Below are positions 37,501 to 46,353 of a DNA stretch of 64,000 nucleotides, piece by piece. The notes below the pieces were generated by a model. It saw only the letters and a list, made by a program, of their open reading frames with translations. It ran no database searches and was not told the origin of the DNA. The stretch's first letter is position 1; each line of letters opens with the position of its first letter. The position numbers and the translations under genes were made by a program. Where the stretch lies: positions 30,281,960-30,345,959 of the forward strand of contig NC_092563.1 in NCBI RefSeq assembly GCF_037975245.1, given 5' to 3'. The DNA is from Apostichopus japonicus (lineage: Eukaryota > Echinodermata > Holothuroidea > Aspidochirotida > Stichopodidae).

Positions 37501-40500
37501 CACTGTACAGTAGTTCCAACCTTCCATTGACACTGTGATAAATTCACTAATTTGGGAAATAAATCCCTAACATGCTGATCAGTGAGAAAGAAAAAAGAGT
37601 CAGTTACTTTCAGGACAACACTGAATGTTAAAATCATCATCTTCATCAGCTAAGTCATCATGGAAATCTCTGTCAACCTGAAATAATCGGACTTGACCAC
37701 TACAAAAGAGAAAAAGGGAGAAGGAGGATCCTCAGCAATTCTTCTTAGAACATTTTAAAGCATTCAAGCTACCATACTACTGGATCTCCAATATTAATGA
37801 TATTATTATTATACAACATTTCAACATAAACTTAAAGCAGCTGGTTGGGTTTGCAACGTAGAGTCTCACGTTACCTGTGCGAGATTTCACCTTTTCTAGC
37901 AGAATGTAATGGCATCACAATAGAATGACTAACACATGTAAGCAGTCAGGGCTATCTGTTTCATTAAAAAATATTGTATTATCAAAACTTGGTACAGACC
38001 CTACCACATGCATACTGCAGATTAGTATTCTGTACTGTAGGTCAAGCCTAAACTGATTTGTGTATTACAATGGGAGGGAAGTTGTTTAATTTTGTCATTA
38101 ACTGAATACCTGTTACTGTAAGTGCACCTTATCAGGGAAGGGGAAACATACAGTATCAGCTTTAAAACCAGAAATGGAATAATCATAAAGTGACAATTTA
38201 GTCATGGAACACAATCACCTGCTTTAAACAATATTAACAGCAAATGAGCTAGATACAATAACATACTGTAAATATGTACACCAATTTACCATTGATGCAC
38301 TGTTGAAAGACGTTCTTCAATAAAAGTTTGTTGGGTGACAAAAAGTTTACCAAGTGGTGTAAGAATTATGTATCTGAGTTGTAAGAAACAATCAGAAATA
38401 CTTTGAAGGACTTGTTCAACAGTTGAGAACTCTGACTCTAATAGAACTTGTAACCTTTAGTACTATGATCAAACTACACAAGGTTCTAGGCTTTGCTACA
38501 GCTTCAACAGTTTAGAACCCATCCCTATAGCTTGCTCAGCTCTCTCTCCATTTCTATAAAAAAAAAATTACAACTTTTCAACCCTTGTTCGGAACTGTAG
38601 TCCAAGAAAACAGAAAGTACTGCACACATTTGCATGGCATGAGCTGCTAAGTAGAGTATTGACTTTATTTCTAAACCTACAGTAGTTGCTAACTTCAATC
38701 AAGCACACAATATATTTGCACACTGAACAAACTGTATCCTATGGATACTGAATCTAATTATAGTACAGATACAGAAGATAATACTATGAGCTGAGTCATG
38801 GTCCATCCACCAGTTTAACCAAAGGCCTTGAGTGATAATGCAGGATAAAAGCAAACTACAGTTTTATTCAAACCTGATAAACATGGAGAAAATCAATCTT
38901 GGGTCTAGATAAAGATTAGTGTGTGTCACCAACTTACCTACAATAAATACATGTTTGGTAATGATTTAGGGGACAAAATTGACAGAACAATAACTTAAAT
39001 CCTGAAGACTGTCATCAAAGTAGCTGAAATTCATTCAGGGTACTTTATGAATGAGTGACCCTTTGAAGAATACAACTGTATTTTTCATCGGGTTGTATCT
39101 ACAGCCAACATGTACATCCTTCTAAGCAAGCCATGCTTTACTTAATTTTCAAGGGGATAAAAATATAGTTCAAATTTTGTGTACATCACAGTTTCGAAGG
39201 AGCTCTGAATTTTGTCTAGAGCTTATAAAATATTTATGCTTCTTGTGTATAAAAATGGCTTGATAAATCTTTGCACTTGTACAGCAATGTGACTACTCTG
39301 CATAGCATTTTGCATTGCAATACTGAATAAATTATTCTCTGTTCCAAAGGGGTAACTTTAGCATGACACTATGCTTTTGCTCAGCCATGTTAAATGTATT
39401 AGGGACACGGTATGTCTCTTATCAGCCCAACCAACATAAGGATATGAAATCAAAGCCAGATTTTAAACCCCAATGGATCAATCATTATACCTAAGTTTGC
39501 AAGTTACAATATTACCAGTAATCTCTACCTCTGTGCTAATTTTGAATCTCTTTCAGCCTAAACAAAGTCAGATAACTGTACTGTATGTGTAAGACTGGCC
39601 AGCAGAAAAGTTTATTATATTTTCAAAATTGTTGCTAAGTCCTTGTAAGAGTTCTTTGTCCAGCTTCCACTAAAGCATTGTAGACAATCTGTAAGTCACA
39701 CTGTTGTGTCACTCAGATTGTAACATATCGCTAAGTATGAGAACAATTTTCATGTAACCCATAGCCAATGAGAGTTCATTTCTTGATGAAGGGAATGTCT
39801 CCACTAATTGCAGATATTCAACTTCCATGAATACCCTTAAGTAGGTTGGGCTAAGGAGACACACATGTGTGTGCTATGTTCTATAATAATTTAGCATATA
39901 CAGTATGTTTCTATAAGAAGCCTAACAAACTGCAAATCTGCAAACAAATTGTTTTGTCAGTTTCTCTACATTCAGTACTTCCAGTACTAAATGAAGTGCT
40001 GCTCCCATTTTCAGGTATTGCTTGCATGTTCCAGGATAAAATAGATTGATATCAAATCTTGCTTGGGCACTGCACGTGGGAAAAGTTGTCACCTATGATT
40101 CAAAAGAAACTTATCATTTTTTTCGGAAAACTACTTACAGTAGGCCTACATAGAAAGTCAATGATTGTGCGGAACATGGACAATCTTACGTAATGTCCTG
40201 TGGGTAACGTCAACATAGGGATAAATGCACTTAGCTTGGTGTGATTTGATTATCACCATCAAAGATTTAACCCATTATCATACAGGTCTGTTAACTCTCC
40301 CGGTTTTACCGGGAGACTCCCGGTTTTAACCCGAATCTCCCGGCCTCCCGGTTTCATATTCTATTCTCCCGGTTTTTCTATGTTCTACACTTGCGACATT
40401 TCTGAAAATAGCCAACAATTTGTCCTATGCTTAGTAATTCCCCACAGTAACGCTGAACAGGAAAGGCTATTTAGTGTAGTTCGCAAGAACAAGACAGACA

Positions 40501-41220
40501 GTCGGTCAAGTCTCAAGCTTGATGGGACTCTATCTAGCATACTAGCCATGAAGTCACAGTACCCAGAGTCCACTGTTCCCTGTTTCAAATGGAAGCCTAC
40601 TAAAGAAACCCTGTAGAAAGCGAAGCGAGCTGCTGTAAACTACAACAAGAAACACTGATTGGATGATTCTCTCACTGTATTGCATAAGTAGACTATACTT
40701 ATTTAGGAGTATTTATATTATTTCAGTTGAAAATTACCAACCTCCTTATTTTCCCCTTGTTCTCCCTATTTTTTGGCCCTGAAAAATGTTATTCTCCCTA
40801 TTTTGAGGTCAAACAGGTTGACAGGGCTGCATTATGCAAGTACTATAGCCGCTACACAATAACTAAATGTGACTGTATGCTTGCGGATGTACAGTATGGT
40901 TTGCATCCATGATCCCAGGGTAAAATACAAATCTGTTAGTGTTACTAAGTGTTAGGAAAGGCAAATTTGTTCGCTCCTTCCACATCATCAATGCGCAGAT
41001 GTACAGTTCCTGGACTCTGGAGTAACATTAAGACATGGTTGAAGTATGACTAAATGTTACCTTGTGTGGGCACAGTGACTGCTACTGCTAGGATTACTTA
41101 CTTGCGGAGTAAGAATGAAACAAGTGCTGCATAATCCACTTCTTCATCTCCTTCAGACAGTCCTTCTCTTTCTTCCGACAGTCCTTCTCTTTCTCCACTT
41201 GTAGTGTTCCTGCTACCCAT
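22317..41220 (-). CDS. DCAF11: DCAF11 (WDR23), WD40 substrate receptor of CUL4-DDB1 ubiquitin ligase, spliced
   Basis: Fourteen minus-strand coding exons assemble into about 525 codons that follow vertebrate DCAF11 (546 residues in human, from memory) from the MGSRN start to a charged tail. WD40 blades are recognisable in exons 5-13. Exons 9 and 10 carry the DDB1-docking WDxR motifs (VWDRR and LWDMR). The protein is known as a CRL4 substrate receptor acting on NRF2/SKN-1-type factors and SLBP. Joined exons in order: 41102-41220, 37608-37699, 37206-37237, 34961-35056, 33491-33694, 32870-32913, 32325-32448, 31709-31766, 29809-29994, 28390-28543, 26433-26545, 26006-26045, 23454-23563, 22317-22520. 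About 20 residues expected between exons 3 and 4 were not found (phase 0 on both sides), and the exon 4/5 junction has a phase mismatch. Introns hold six minisatellites and a DNA transposon. Confidence 0.93.
23454..23563 (-). CDS. DCAF11: DCAF11 coding exon 13
   Basis: Acceptor ttatttcctag, donor GTGAGT, phase 1 to 0. It encodes IYDALTGQVVRTLSEGHGS then CVRDVSWHPYENKIISSG; CVRDVSWHP is identical to vertebrates. Confidence 0.92.
24312..24717. repeat. Minisatellite, 34-bp unit, 12 copies
   Basis: The unit is acactgaataacattacctg aacacagtactagg, almost without variation, indicating recent expansion. It is in the same intron as the 28-bp array, 90 bp away. Confidence 0.95.
24806..25929. repeat. 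Minisatellite, 28-bp unit, ~40 copies
   Basis: The unit is agtaatttcggtacctacca gtacttgt, with tttcggt, tttcagt and ttgcagt variants. The central copies (25205-25440) are the most uniform, the edges most diverged, as expected of an array expanding from the middle. It is in the intron between DCAF11 exons 12 and 13. Confidence 0.95.
26006..26045 (-). CDS. DCAF11: DCAF11 coding exon 12 (40 bp)
   Basis: Acceptor tccttcttcag, donor GTAAGT, phase 0 to 1. It encodes NYIYSACATGKVI, matching FIYSGCSTGKVVV. Confidence 0.88.
26433..26545 (-). CDS. DCAF11: DCAF11 coding exon 11
   Basis: Acceptor tttatgttcag, donor GTGATT, 113 bp, phase 1 to 0. It encodes RRRILVKGDTSLMTYRGHG then VLHTLLRCRFSPKFTTDQ, matching the GDSSLMTYRGHGVLHTLIRCRFSP block. 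Confidence 0.93.
26571..26716 (-). pseudogene. Copied fragments of DCAF11 exon 11 in the preceding intron
   Basis: Positions 26579-26632 repeat the exon 11 stretch gcaacacaccgtgaccccgg taagtcattagggaagtatc accttt, with 28 identical bases and looser similarity beyond. A shorter piece (ccttggtaagtcattgataa) follows at 26698. They lack splice sites in the right place. Confidence 0.8.
26961..27420. repeat. Minisatellite, 60-bp unit, ~7.7 copies
   Basis: The unit is ggcgaccctccggtagtaga tattgtgaccaggggaaggg gtctacgggtacatcaactt, nearly identical in all copies. Sixty is a multiple of three, so both strands stay open: plus reads GDPPVVDIVTRGRGLRVHQL and minus reads SQYLLPEGRQVDVPVDPFPW. It lies in the intron between DCAF11 exons 10 and 11. 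Confidence 0.95.
27819..28425. repeat. Minisatellite, 66-69-bp unit, 9 copies, containing the end of exon 10 and its donor
   Basis: The unit runs cattgttacctatctgagtg agtatctatgacttacacct cctaggagccctttgccacc tgtagtccc. Its last ~36 bases equal the 3' end of DCAF11 exon 10, and the following acttac is the exon's GTAAGT donor in reverse. Eight copies lie downstream of the true junction in the transcript; seven keep an intact donor and one (27911-27920) has gacttcc. Most changes in the exon-derived part (cctaggagg for cctgggagg) would be synonymous. Confidence 0.95.
28390..28543 (-). CDS. DCAF11: DCAF11 coding exon 10
   Basis: Acceptor aatttacag, donor GTAAGT, 154 bp, phase 0 to 1. It encodes GDTRHLISNSKDQSIKLWD, MRCFSSENAVENARRAVAQQ then EWDYRWQRAPRR. 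LISNSKDQ(S/T)IKLWD and the QQ(E/N)WDYRWQ block are nearly identical to vertebrate DCAF11. The last 36 bp are copied in the adjoining minisatellite. Confidence 0.93.
29338..29808. repeat. Minisatellite, ~83-bp unit, 5-6 copies, each with a copy of the exon 9 donor
   Basis: The unit includes caccatacagaccccccta tgacgtacctttg and aaagacatgctctccatat. Starts of the gacgtac motif are at 29381, 29464, 29553, 29636 and 29719, with the true exon boundary version gacgtgc at 29803. Homology to exon 9 itself is only the last few bases (cctttg). Each intronic copy reads CAAAG then GTACGT in the sense of the gene. Confidence 0.93.
29809..29994 (-). CDS. DCAF11: DCAF11 coding exon 9, with GC 5' splice site
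   Basis: A 186-bp exon, phase 0 to 0, acceptor tttttccag. It encodes VDAHEDDVNAVCFADSSSQI, LFSGGDDGLCKVWDRRMLSE and so on to GHSDGITFIDTK. The WDRR is a DDB1-binding WDxR box. Homology and phase place the end at ACAAAG followed by GCACGT, a GC-type donor. Tandem copies of the following sequence in the intron carry GTACGT at that point. Confidence 0.92.
30224..31686. mobile_element. piggyBac-like DNA element, 1463 bp, TTAA target duplication
   Basis: The left end AGAGGTTATGAAATGAAAAA is repeated inverted at the right end (ttttttcatttcataacctct). TTAA stands at both borders (30220-30223 and 31687-31690), the target site of piggyBac-type transposases. No transposase is visible, so it is non-autonomous. 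It sits in the DCAF11 intron after exon 8. Assignment to piggyBac rests on TTAA alone; the ends do not begin with CCC as in classic members. Confidence 0.75.
30519..30756 (+). pseudogene. Broken reading frame inside the TTAA element (acidic N-terminus, P2X7-domain-like)
   Basis: ATG at 30519 opens MSSPESSDSEEISQDIRKL and a stop. In the next frame from 30577 it continues DENYFLEEDEEEIVFKGDED then NIGVFPYQLSPLQKNCK up to a TGA at 30754. An acidic Ser/Glu lead followed by G-x-x-PYxxEP/SP is reminiscent of the invertebrate multicopy proteins carrying a P2X7 intracellular-type domain. That link is inference. The frame is shifted once and truncated. Confidence 0.4.
31709..31766 (-). CDS. DCAF11: DCAF11 coding exon 8 (58 bp)
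   Basis: Acceptor ttctcgacag, donor GTGAGT, phase 2 to 0. It encodes GANDGNLYIYDREKGERTLM, matching GGANDGCLYVFDREQNRRTL. It lies between a 26-bp minisatellite (31843 on) and a piggyBac-like element whose end is only 18 bases past the donor. Confidence 0.92.
31843..32237. repeat. Minisatellite, 26-bp unit, 15 copies
   Basis: The unit is cctgcaccatagattgaatg atatcg with cg/tg and single-base variants. It lies between DCAF11 exons 8 and 7. Minus-strand frames through it read as HSIYGAGDIIQSMVQAISFN repeats. Confidence 0.95.
32325..32448 (-). CDS. DCAF11: DCAF11 coding exon 7
   Basis: Acceptor cttccacag, donor GTAGGT, phase 1 to 2. It encodes IHICNIHGDYETHSALDLNP then SQAQFCAFSIQFSSDNKEIL, aligning throughout with the vertebrate blade. 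Confidence 0.9.
32870..32913 (-). CDS. DCAF11: DCAF11 coding exon 6 (44 bp)
   Basis: Acceptor aaatttacag, donor GTAAGC, phase 2 to 1. It encodes SPDGCYLIYSSWSEN, matching TPDGNHFLYSSWSDY. Confidence 0.88.
33491..33694 (-). CDS. DCAF11: DCAF11 coding exon 5
   Basis: It encodes FLPNNGTELDRFPSKLFCG, TYSQDGNVFLSACQDQYLR and LFDVSKGQFKLFRAIKAQD, then VGWSVLDTAF; the ACQDQ, IKA and DVGWSVLD blocks are nearly identical to vertebrates. Donor GTGAAT. The strong acceptor (tctttccacag) requires a phase-2 partner, which exon 4 does not supply. A weaker acceptor at 33727 (ctgcag) would extend the exon by 32 bp and restore phase 0. Which one is used, or whether a microexon lies between, needs transcript data. 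Confidence 0.85.
33695..34960. other. DCAF11 intron between exons 5 and 4
   Basis: AT-rich, no repeat array. It may hide a microexon needed to reconcile the exon 4/5 phases; none was recognised. Confidence 0.4.
34961..35056 (-). CDS. DCAF11: DCAF11 coding exon 4
   Basis: Acceptor cttttaacag, donor GTTAGC, 96 bp, phase 0 to 0. It encodes QSQFKQSMLFKAGQPHYGT then IPKPTSVNHLLRK, aligning with the segment preceding the first blade in vertebrate DCAF11. Its phase-0 end does not fit the best acceptor of exon 5, so the junction is unresolved. Confidence 0.75.
35057..37048. other. DCAF11 intron between exons 4 and 3
   Basis: AT-rich. It contains a perfect 16-bp palindrome CTCGCCAATTGGCGAG at 35773-35788. 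The ~20-residue block expected between exons 3 and 4 was sought here and not found. A weak candidate near 36617-36690 has a GTGAGT donor but the wrong reading frame. Confidence 0.4.
37049..37217. repeat. Two-copy tandem duplication spanning the exon 3 / intron junction, split by a C18 tract
   Basis: The segment gatttcaaatctgtgatttc ... cctttcctaaatgctgcctgc ... actcacaatctta at 37049-37117 matches 37143-37217, which includes the last bases of exon 3 and its donor. The copies are separated by a run of about 18 C at 37122-37139. The downstream copy keeps AAGATT followed by GTGAGT. Confidence 0.85.
37206..37237 (-). CDS. DCAF11: DCAF11 coding exon 3 (32-bp microexon)
   Basis: Acceptor cactttctttcag, donor GTGAGT, phase 1 to 0. 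It encodes (T)DVTPDTSKID, matching the conserved VDATPDT block. Its 3' end and donor are duplicated 95 bp further on (37049-37121). The following ~20 residues of the family were not located. Confidence 0.8.
37608..37699 (-). CDS. DCAF11: DCAF11 coding exon 2
   Basis: Acceptor ttttgtag, donor GTAACT, 92 bp, phase 2 to 1. It encodes GQVRLFQVDRDFHDDLADED then DDFNIQCCPE. GQVRL is identical to the vertebrate protein, and the acidic stretch replaces a similar acidic region there. Confidence 0.85.
37700..40274. other. DCAF11 first intron, unique AT-rich sequence
   Basis: No exon, element end or tandem array recognised before the hAT remnant at 40283. Confidence 0.45.
40283..40829 (+). mobile_element. 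Deleted hAT element with transposase remnant
   Basis: The left end CAGGTCTGTTAAC and the right end GTTGACAGGGCTG form an imperfect 13-bp inverted repeat. CATTAT flanks both sides as a possible worn 8-bp target duplication. The inside carries a hAT C-terminal dimerisation block (see 40395). The DNA near both ends consists of repeated cccggtttt / ctcccta phrases. It lies in intron 1 of DCAF11. Confidence 0.7.
40395..40616 (+). pseudogene. hAT transposase C-terminal dimerisation fragment
   Basis: The frame reads LVIPHSNAEQERLFSVVRKN then KTDSRSSLKLDGTLSSILAM. The PHSNAExERxFSxVRKxKT motif is the hallmark of the hAT dimerisation domain. The BED finger and the catalytic core are missing, so it is non-functional as a transposase. 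Confidence 0.85.
41102..41220 (-). CDS. DCAF11: DCAF11 coding exon 1 (start codon)
   Basis: The ATG lies at 41218-41220 and the donor is GTAAGT. It encodes MGSRNTTSGEREGLS, a second EREGLSE copy (tandem in-frame duplication), then an acidic segment and the VDYAALVSFLLR helix. It matches the MGSRNSS...DEDVDLAQVLAYLLRR start of vertebrate DCAF11, which fixes the start choice. It exits in phase 2. Confidence 0.88.
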
Positions 41221-42622
41221 TAGGTGTCAAATTCTGCTAGGCTTACCTCCTTAAGTGAAATTTCAGCTCTTCTCTTCTGTCTGTTTGGGCTGTTCAGTCA
41301 ATCAACTAGCCTAGCTTTGGTTGTTGTGCAGCCAAGCTAGCGCTATGTACTGTACAACTACAACTTACAAGTATGGTTCCACTACTACCAGTACCAGCTT
41401 CACACTACAGATTAAGTTAGGCTTCACAAAAAGTGTAGACGAAGCCTAAGTCACTCCTTAGCCTAACGTTAACGAAAATTATGTAATTCAAAGAACACGA
41501 AGTGAGGACCAATGCTGTATGGGGTGCATACAAAGCCCTTTAAATTATTAACTGTAAGAATTAAGCTAAAAGACATTAAAAAGGAGGTTAAACCATGAAG
41601 TTGCTTGCTACATTGACTTATTTCCCTTTGAAAGTAAAATTGTGTGGCAAATGTTAGTCGCAGAAGGAACAAGATTACCAGGTACTTGTCAACAATCAAA
41701 TATACTAGCCATGGATAAGAAATCAATGTATATTTTAACAATACTTTGAGATGTGAAGTTTATATTTTAAGCAACATAACTTCATACTTTCGCCAAAAAA
41801 AATGTACAAATATAGGATACATTCACATTTAAGTAAATATAATTGAGACAAACCATTGAAACCAATGATTGTTTAAGTTTAAAGCCATATGGATAAATTG
41901 AGTAAATGACATCAATTGTATAAAATTCTATGATGCCTACTTTCTCTGTGGTGAGTGCACCGCCTTGCGTAATCAGTACTTTGACACAAGCATATGAACG
42001 AATAGGATTTTCGTGTTACATGCACAGAAATTTCTGTGGTCCCACATTTCGCTAGTAACATTGATGTTTCCCCATTGTCCTCTCTCAAACGTGACTGAAG
42101 CCGAATGCATAACTATCACAGAACGGGTTCTAAATGTACCCAAGGTTTTATCGGTGGCCCATGACGTAGGGACATACTAAAGTATTATGTATTACCTCTT
42201 TGCTAATTCATTATAACGAATTTTCAAATGTCGTAATGATAGCGAATTAATGCCTGTAAAGCGGTCCGCGTAGTCTATATTTGTACAGTTGTGTGTACAA
42301 ATATTCATTTCTATTTCTTCTTCTTTTTATTGAGGGGAGGGGGTGGGGGGAGGGAGACATGGCTACGGCTCTGGTTTAAGATAAGCCTAAAATCGGTTCC
42401 TGCATCTCAGCTTAGAAGTTTCCTTTTTTCTTTTTCTCCTTCTATTTTTGTGTGTGTTGGGAATACACGTACGTTTGAGGAAATTTCGAGGAATGAGAAT
42501 AAATCTTCGAGATATAGGCCTAATAGTAGAGGTTTCCTATCGAAAGTTTGAGAAAATAAAGTTTTTGAAATAAAATGAACGGGAAATTTAAAGTATCTGT
42601 GTTAGAAATTTCTTATCTCCTC
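41221..42622. other. DCAF11 upstream region / intergenic
   Basis: It would contain the DCAF11 promoter and any 5' untranslated exon. I could not identify a TATA box or start site with confidence. No coding feature. Confidence 0.4.
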
Positions 42623-43507
42623 CAGTGGCGTATTCAGGATTTTTGCAGTGGGGGGTGGCTTGACCATTTCCTGGGAGGGCGTCTTGTTATAATCTAAGCG
42701 GAGCGCCACTATGGGTTGGCGCGCAGCGTACCGAAAATTTTTAGCTTACAAGGCCTCCTAGATCGTTGGAAATGACCTTTCCCAGGCCTTGTAAGCTGCT
42801 CTAAAGTTTTCTCAACATCCTTTATTTTGAGATGCCATCTCTTGATATGGTCATCAAATAGTTTAGTGAAATAGAAGAAAAAAACAGTCTGGTAAGTTAC
42901 TTTGAAATATCATGACATATCTTTTGTGAGTTTGACACCGGCATTGACATTTTTCGACAAATCTGCAAATTTTCGCGTGGAAAATGACGAGGGGCGAACC
43001 TGTAGGAAAATTATCAGAGGCGTAGATTCGGCATTGGAAACTATCTAAGCGTAGCGCCATCATGAGTTGGCGCGAATCGTACCAAAAAATGTTGGCCGAA
43101 AATGCTTCCCAGATCGCTGGAAATGTCGACCCTTCCCCCCCCCCCCCCCTCCCTTGGCTACGCGCCTGTATTTATTAGAGCAGGAACTATATAATTCGAC
43201 GGTCGTTAACATGCGTTCTCAGTACAGTGCGACTACTGTAGATGTCTTCTCGGCCTATGCGCTATGTCACGTCAGGTTTTTTTCCAGCAACTATAGCCTA
43301 ATGCCGGTCCGCGGTCGGAGGGTCGTTCATGAGTGGTCATCATGGAGATTCGAGACCAGAGACCATTTAGACCAATGATATATTTTTCGCACATGTAATT
43401 TTTTTCGACACCCAAAATCCCAGTGGGAGGGCGACTGGGGGGCGACAAGCTTTCACGGGGGGCTGTCGCCCCCACGCCCCCCCCCCCCCCCCGTGGCTAC
43501 GCCACTG
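42623..43507. mobile_element. Non-autonomous hAT-like element 1, CAGTGGCGTA ends
   Basis: CAGTGGCGTA starts the element and TACGCCACTG ends it. The flanks share TCTCC, possibly the rest of an 8-bp target duplication. Inside, a block beginning ctaagcggagcgccactatg and continuing ggttggcgcg is present twice (about 42696 and 43046), so it may be a nested or internally duplicated copy. A C-run and G-runs lie near the right end. No transposase. Confidence 0.75.
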
Positions 43508-44599
43508 TCTCCAACTACCAAAATGTTTGGTTTTGATCTACAGTATAAATAATTTCCAACAAATTTGTTTAACCATGGAATTTCACCCATTTAAATCAAT
43601 TCTAACATAATTTTTTGTTCTGTGTGTCTATTTGTAGGCTATATAATTTGTGTGTTTTTGTTTTTTGTTTTTTTTTAACTGCTCAACGTAAGCAGGGAGT
43701 TGGTGATAGCGACGGGTGGCTCAGTACAGTTTCCCCGTACTCTTTGATGTCGACCTTCTAAAGTAGTCTGCTTTGCTATCATGCCAATTGTCCGAAAATA
43801 GTGACCACGCATGGAGATAGTCTAACAAAGAAATTTCACCTTCACCCGTAATTGTTGACCTCCGATATGACCGTCTATATGAGCATAAATCTGTTCAGTA
43901 TATACGATGTGTGCTGAACTATACCTGCAGCATATACTATGCAGGGCTTCACAATGTATGCCTTGCTTGTAAGCAACATTCAGATTGTCGTATCGAACGC
44001 ATGGCTCCAGCTATAAAGACGTCTTCATGTTATTCAAACGTGAATATACAGAGAATAAATAAATAAATCGCTAAACTGAATCAAAGAGTAAACCATATAG
44101 TAAAAGAAAACATCAAACTGTTGTACTTCGGTTAAAGGAGTGCCGTGCGTGAATGTGAGCAGTCAGTGTAAGACTATTTAATTAGAACATCAGACGGACA
44201 AAGGGTATGTTATATATGTATATATGTAAATATATGTATAAATATATATATACGAGAAGCCGTATGTAAACTCATTATAACATATAGGATACATGTCAAC
44301 ATTACGTCATCGGAGGGAATTTGCATCCATATAGTGAAACGATTCAATTTGACCAGGGAGACGAATTTGAGCAACTCTAAGCAATCCGTGTGCAAACTTG
44401 ACGAAATCTCACGATAACAGCTATATTCCATTCTATACCGGACCTTTAAATTCGCTGTATGTGTGTGTTTCTACATGTTTGTGAATTATTTCACTACAAG
44501 AGCAATCGTGACGAACTTGAAAGACTGAAAATAAACAGTTTTAAACAAAACGAAAAACCACGACGAAATAAAAAATAAGCCAAACCGTCGGTTGTTATA
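43508..44599. other. Upstream region of the SLC35G1-like gene
   Basis: AT-rich with short (TA)n at 44210-44255. No coding feature; promoter elements not identifiable with confidence. Confidence 0.4.
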
Positions 44600-45688
44600 A
44601 TGGCTGTAGTGAATAACAGTTTAGATACTGCCAGTGAGATAAGACCTCCGGAGGAATCTGCAATGGCCGAGGAAAGCTCTGAAACCAACTGGAAAAGAAA
44701 ACTATCTGATAACAGAGGTGTTTTCCTTACCCTCTTGGCGGCGTTTTTATTCTCTCTGAAAACTGTTATGTTTCGTTTTGTGGAAGAAGACGTTCATGTT
44801 ATGCAAATATCCTTCAGTCTGTTAAGCATACAAATATTTTTCATTATTCCAGTAATGGTGTACAAGGGAACTTCACCTAAAATCAGCTCGCTGAATGTCT
44901 TTGTGTTGTTATTCTTTCGAGCTTTCAGTGGTACATTAGCAGTCTGTCTATTCTATTACGCTATTGATCACATGAGATTAGGTGACGTCACGGCCATTGC
45001 CCTCTCAGCACCAGTGTTTGTCGGAATCTTCGCAAAACTGATCTTAAAGGAAACCTTTGGCTACGTTGATTGTATTCTTGTCATGGTTGTCATTGCAGGT
45101 GTGGTTTTAATTTCTCAGCCCCAATTTATATTTCGAGGCCGAATAGATAACGATGTCGATGACGTCACAAACTTCACAGCTACCCTTGCGGCAGTCGGCT
45201 GTTGTCTTTCTCTCGCTATGACCTACGTCATCAATCGTAAGATGGGGTTACTGAAAGTGCACAGTTTCGTTATTGTGTTTTACTATATAATATTTGCATC
45301 TGTTGGGCTAGGAGTCGTTACGACTATTTTCAGAAGCTGGTCGATTCCAGCATGTGGTACAGTTAGATACGCATTTATTGCTATGGCGTTGAGTGCATTT
45401 ATTGCACAAACTCTAATGACTTACAGTTTATCTATCACTAACAGTTTTGTTGTGTCAATAGTTCACTCCAATGAAATCATTTTTGCCTATTTCTGGGAGT
45501 TTTTCCTATTCCGAGTTTCTCCAGAGATTCTGTCATTACTGGGTGTCGTATTAGTGATGACCGCATCGTCGATCACATCTCTGAGAAAAATAGGATTTCA
45601 ACGTACTCAGCAACAAAGACGCACGGACAAAATGGACGAAACCGAAGGCTCAAATCAGTCACTGGGTGAAAACATATCTGTTTTATGA
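44600..45688 (+). CDS. SLC35G1: SLC35G1-like EamA/DMT family membrane transporter, intronless
   Basis: A 362-residue single-exon frame. A hydrophilic N-terminus of about 38 residues is followed by two EamA repeats (about 39-172 and 192-328) with around ten hydrophobic segments, e.g. GVFLTLLAAFLFSLKTVMF, FIIPVMVYKG, ILVMVVIAGVVLISQP and LSLLGVVLVMTAS. The RAFSGTLAVCLFYYAI, GDVTAIALSAPVF and SNEIIFAYFWEF stretches are typical of the SLC35G/SLC35F group of drug/metabolite transporters. Human SLC35G1 is an ER and plasma-membrane protein linked to STIM1; substrate here is unknown. The start is the first ATG of the frame, preceded by gttataatgg. The tail (from about 335) is polar and Gln-rich. A broken paralogue lies 9 kb away, and lack of introns suggests retroposition or a family that is ancestrally intron-poor. 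Confidence 0.88.
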   Translation: MAVVNNSLDTASEIRPPEESAMAEESSETNWKRKLSDNRGVFLTLLAAFLFSLKTVMFRFVEEDVHVMQISFSLLSIQIFFIIPVMVYKGTSPKISSLNVFVLLFFRAFSGTLAVCLFYYAIDHMRLGDVTAIALSAPVFVGIFAKLILKETFGYVDCILVMVVIAGVVLISQPQFIFRGRIDNDVDDVTNFTATLAAVGCCLSLAMTYVINRKMGLLKVHSFVIVFYYIIFASVGLGVVTTIFRSWSIPACGTVRYAFIAMALSAFIAQTLMTYSLSITNSFVVSIVHSNEIIFAYFWEFFLFRVSPEILSLLGVVLVMTASSITSLRKIGFQRTQQQRRTDKMDETEGSNQSLGENISVL

Positions 45689-46347
45689 TTTAAGATGTAG
45701 AGGAGACTTTCATTTTCATCCTAACCTAAAACGTATCCAAATTGGAAGGATATTTCGTTGGCTGACAATGTGATACTTCATAAATATCTTGAGCGCTTGG
45801 CAGATTCAACTTCGTAAGCCGACGATTAAATTCCATTAAGGTCTCGGAAAGTGGTTTCGTTTATCAATCTCGAGGCTTTCTCTTCCGACACGACATTTCT
45901 ATGGCTTTCCTGTATGGTTTTTCCGTATAGGGCGAATTTCCGACGAGTTTCATCGTGTCTGCAACAATAGCCTTGGAATGATCATCAGTCACATTCACGT
46001 CGTGCATACGATACAGCCTCACCAAAAGGTTTAAAACAAGCTTCGGGTGCAAATTCGATGATTCTAGTTATCTTCAAGCCTATTTCTAGATACCACTTGA
46101 TCATGAGGGTTATCTCTTCGCCAAACGAACGTTATTAGCGAATATATACTTTAAAGGTCAACAGTATGTTGACAGTATACTTTAAATATCACTTTCATTT
46201 TTCTATATGAGAGAGGGCGTCCTAGTCTATATCCAGAAACATAATCGTAACACTTGAGTACTGATCATAAAGAGAAATGTGCTTGTTTTATGAATCAGAA
46301 ATGTTTATCGCAATTAAATAAGTCAAAAGAACTTCCCGTAATAGATA

Positions 46348-46353
46348 AATAAA
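46348..46353 (+). terminator. Possible polyadenylation signal of the SLC35G1-like gene
   Basis: AATAAA about 660 bp after the stop codon. Position only. Confidence 0.3.
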
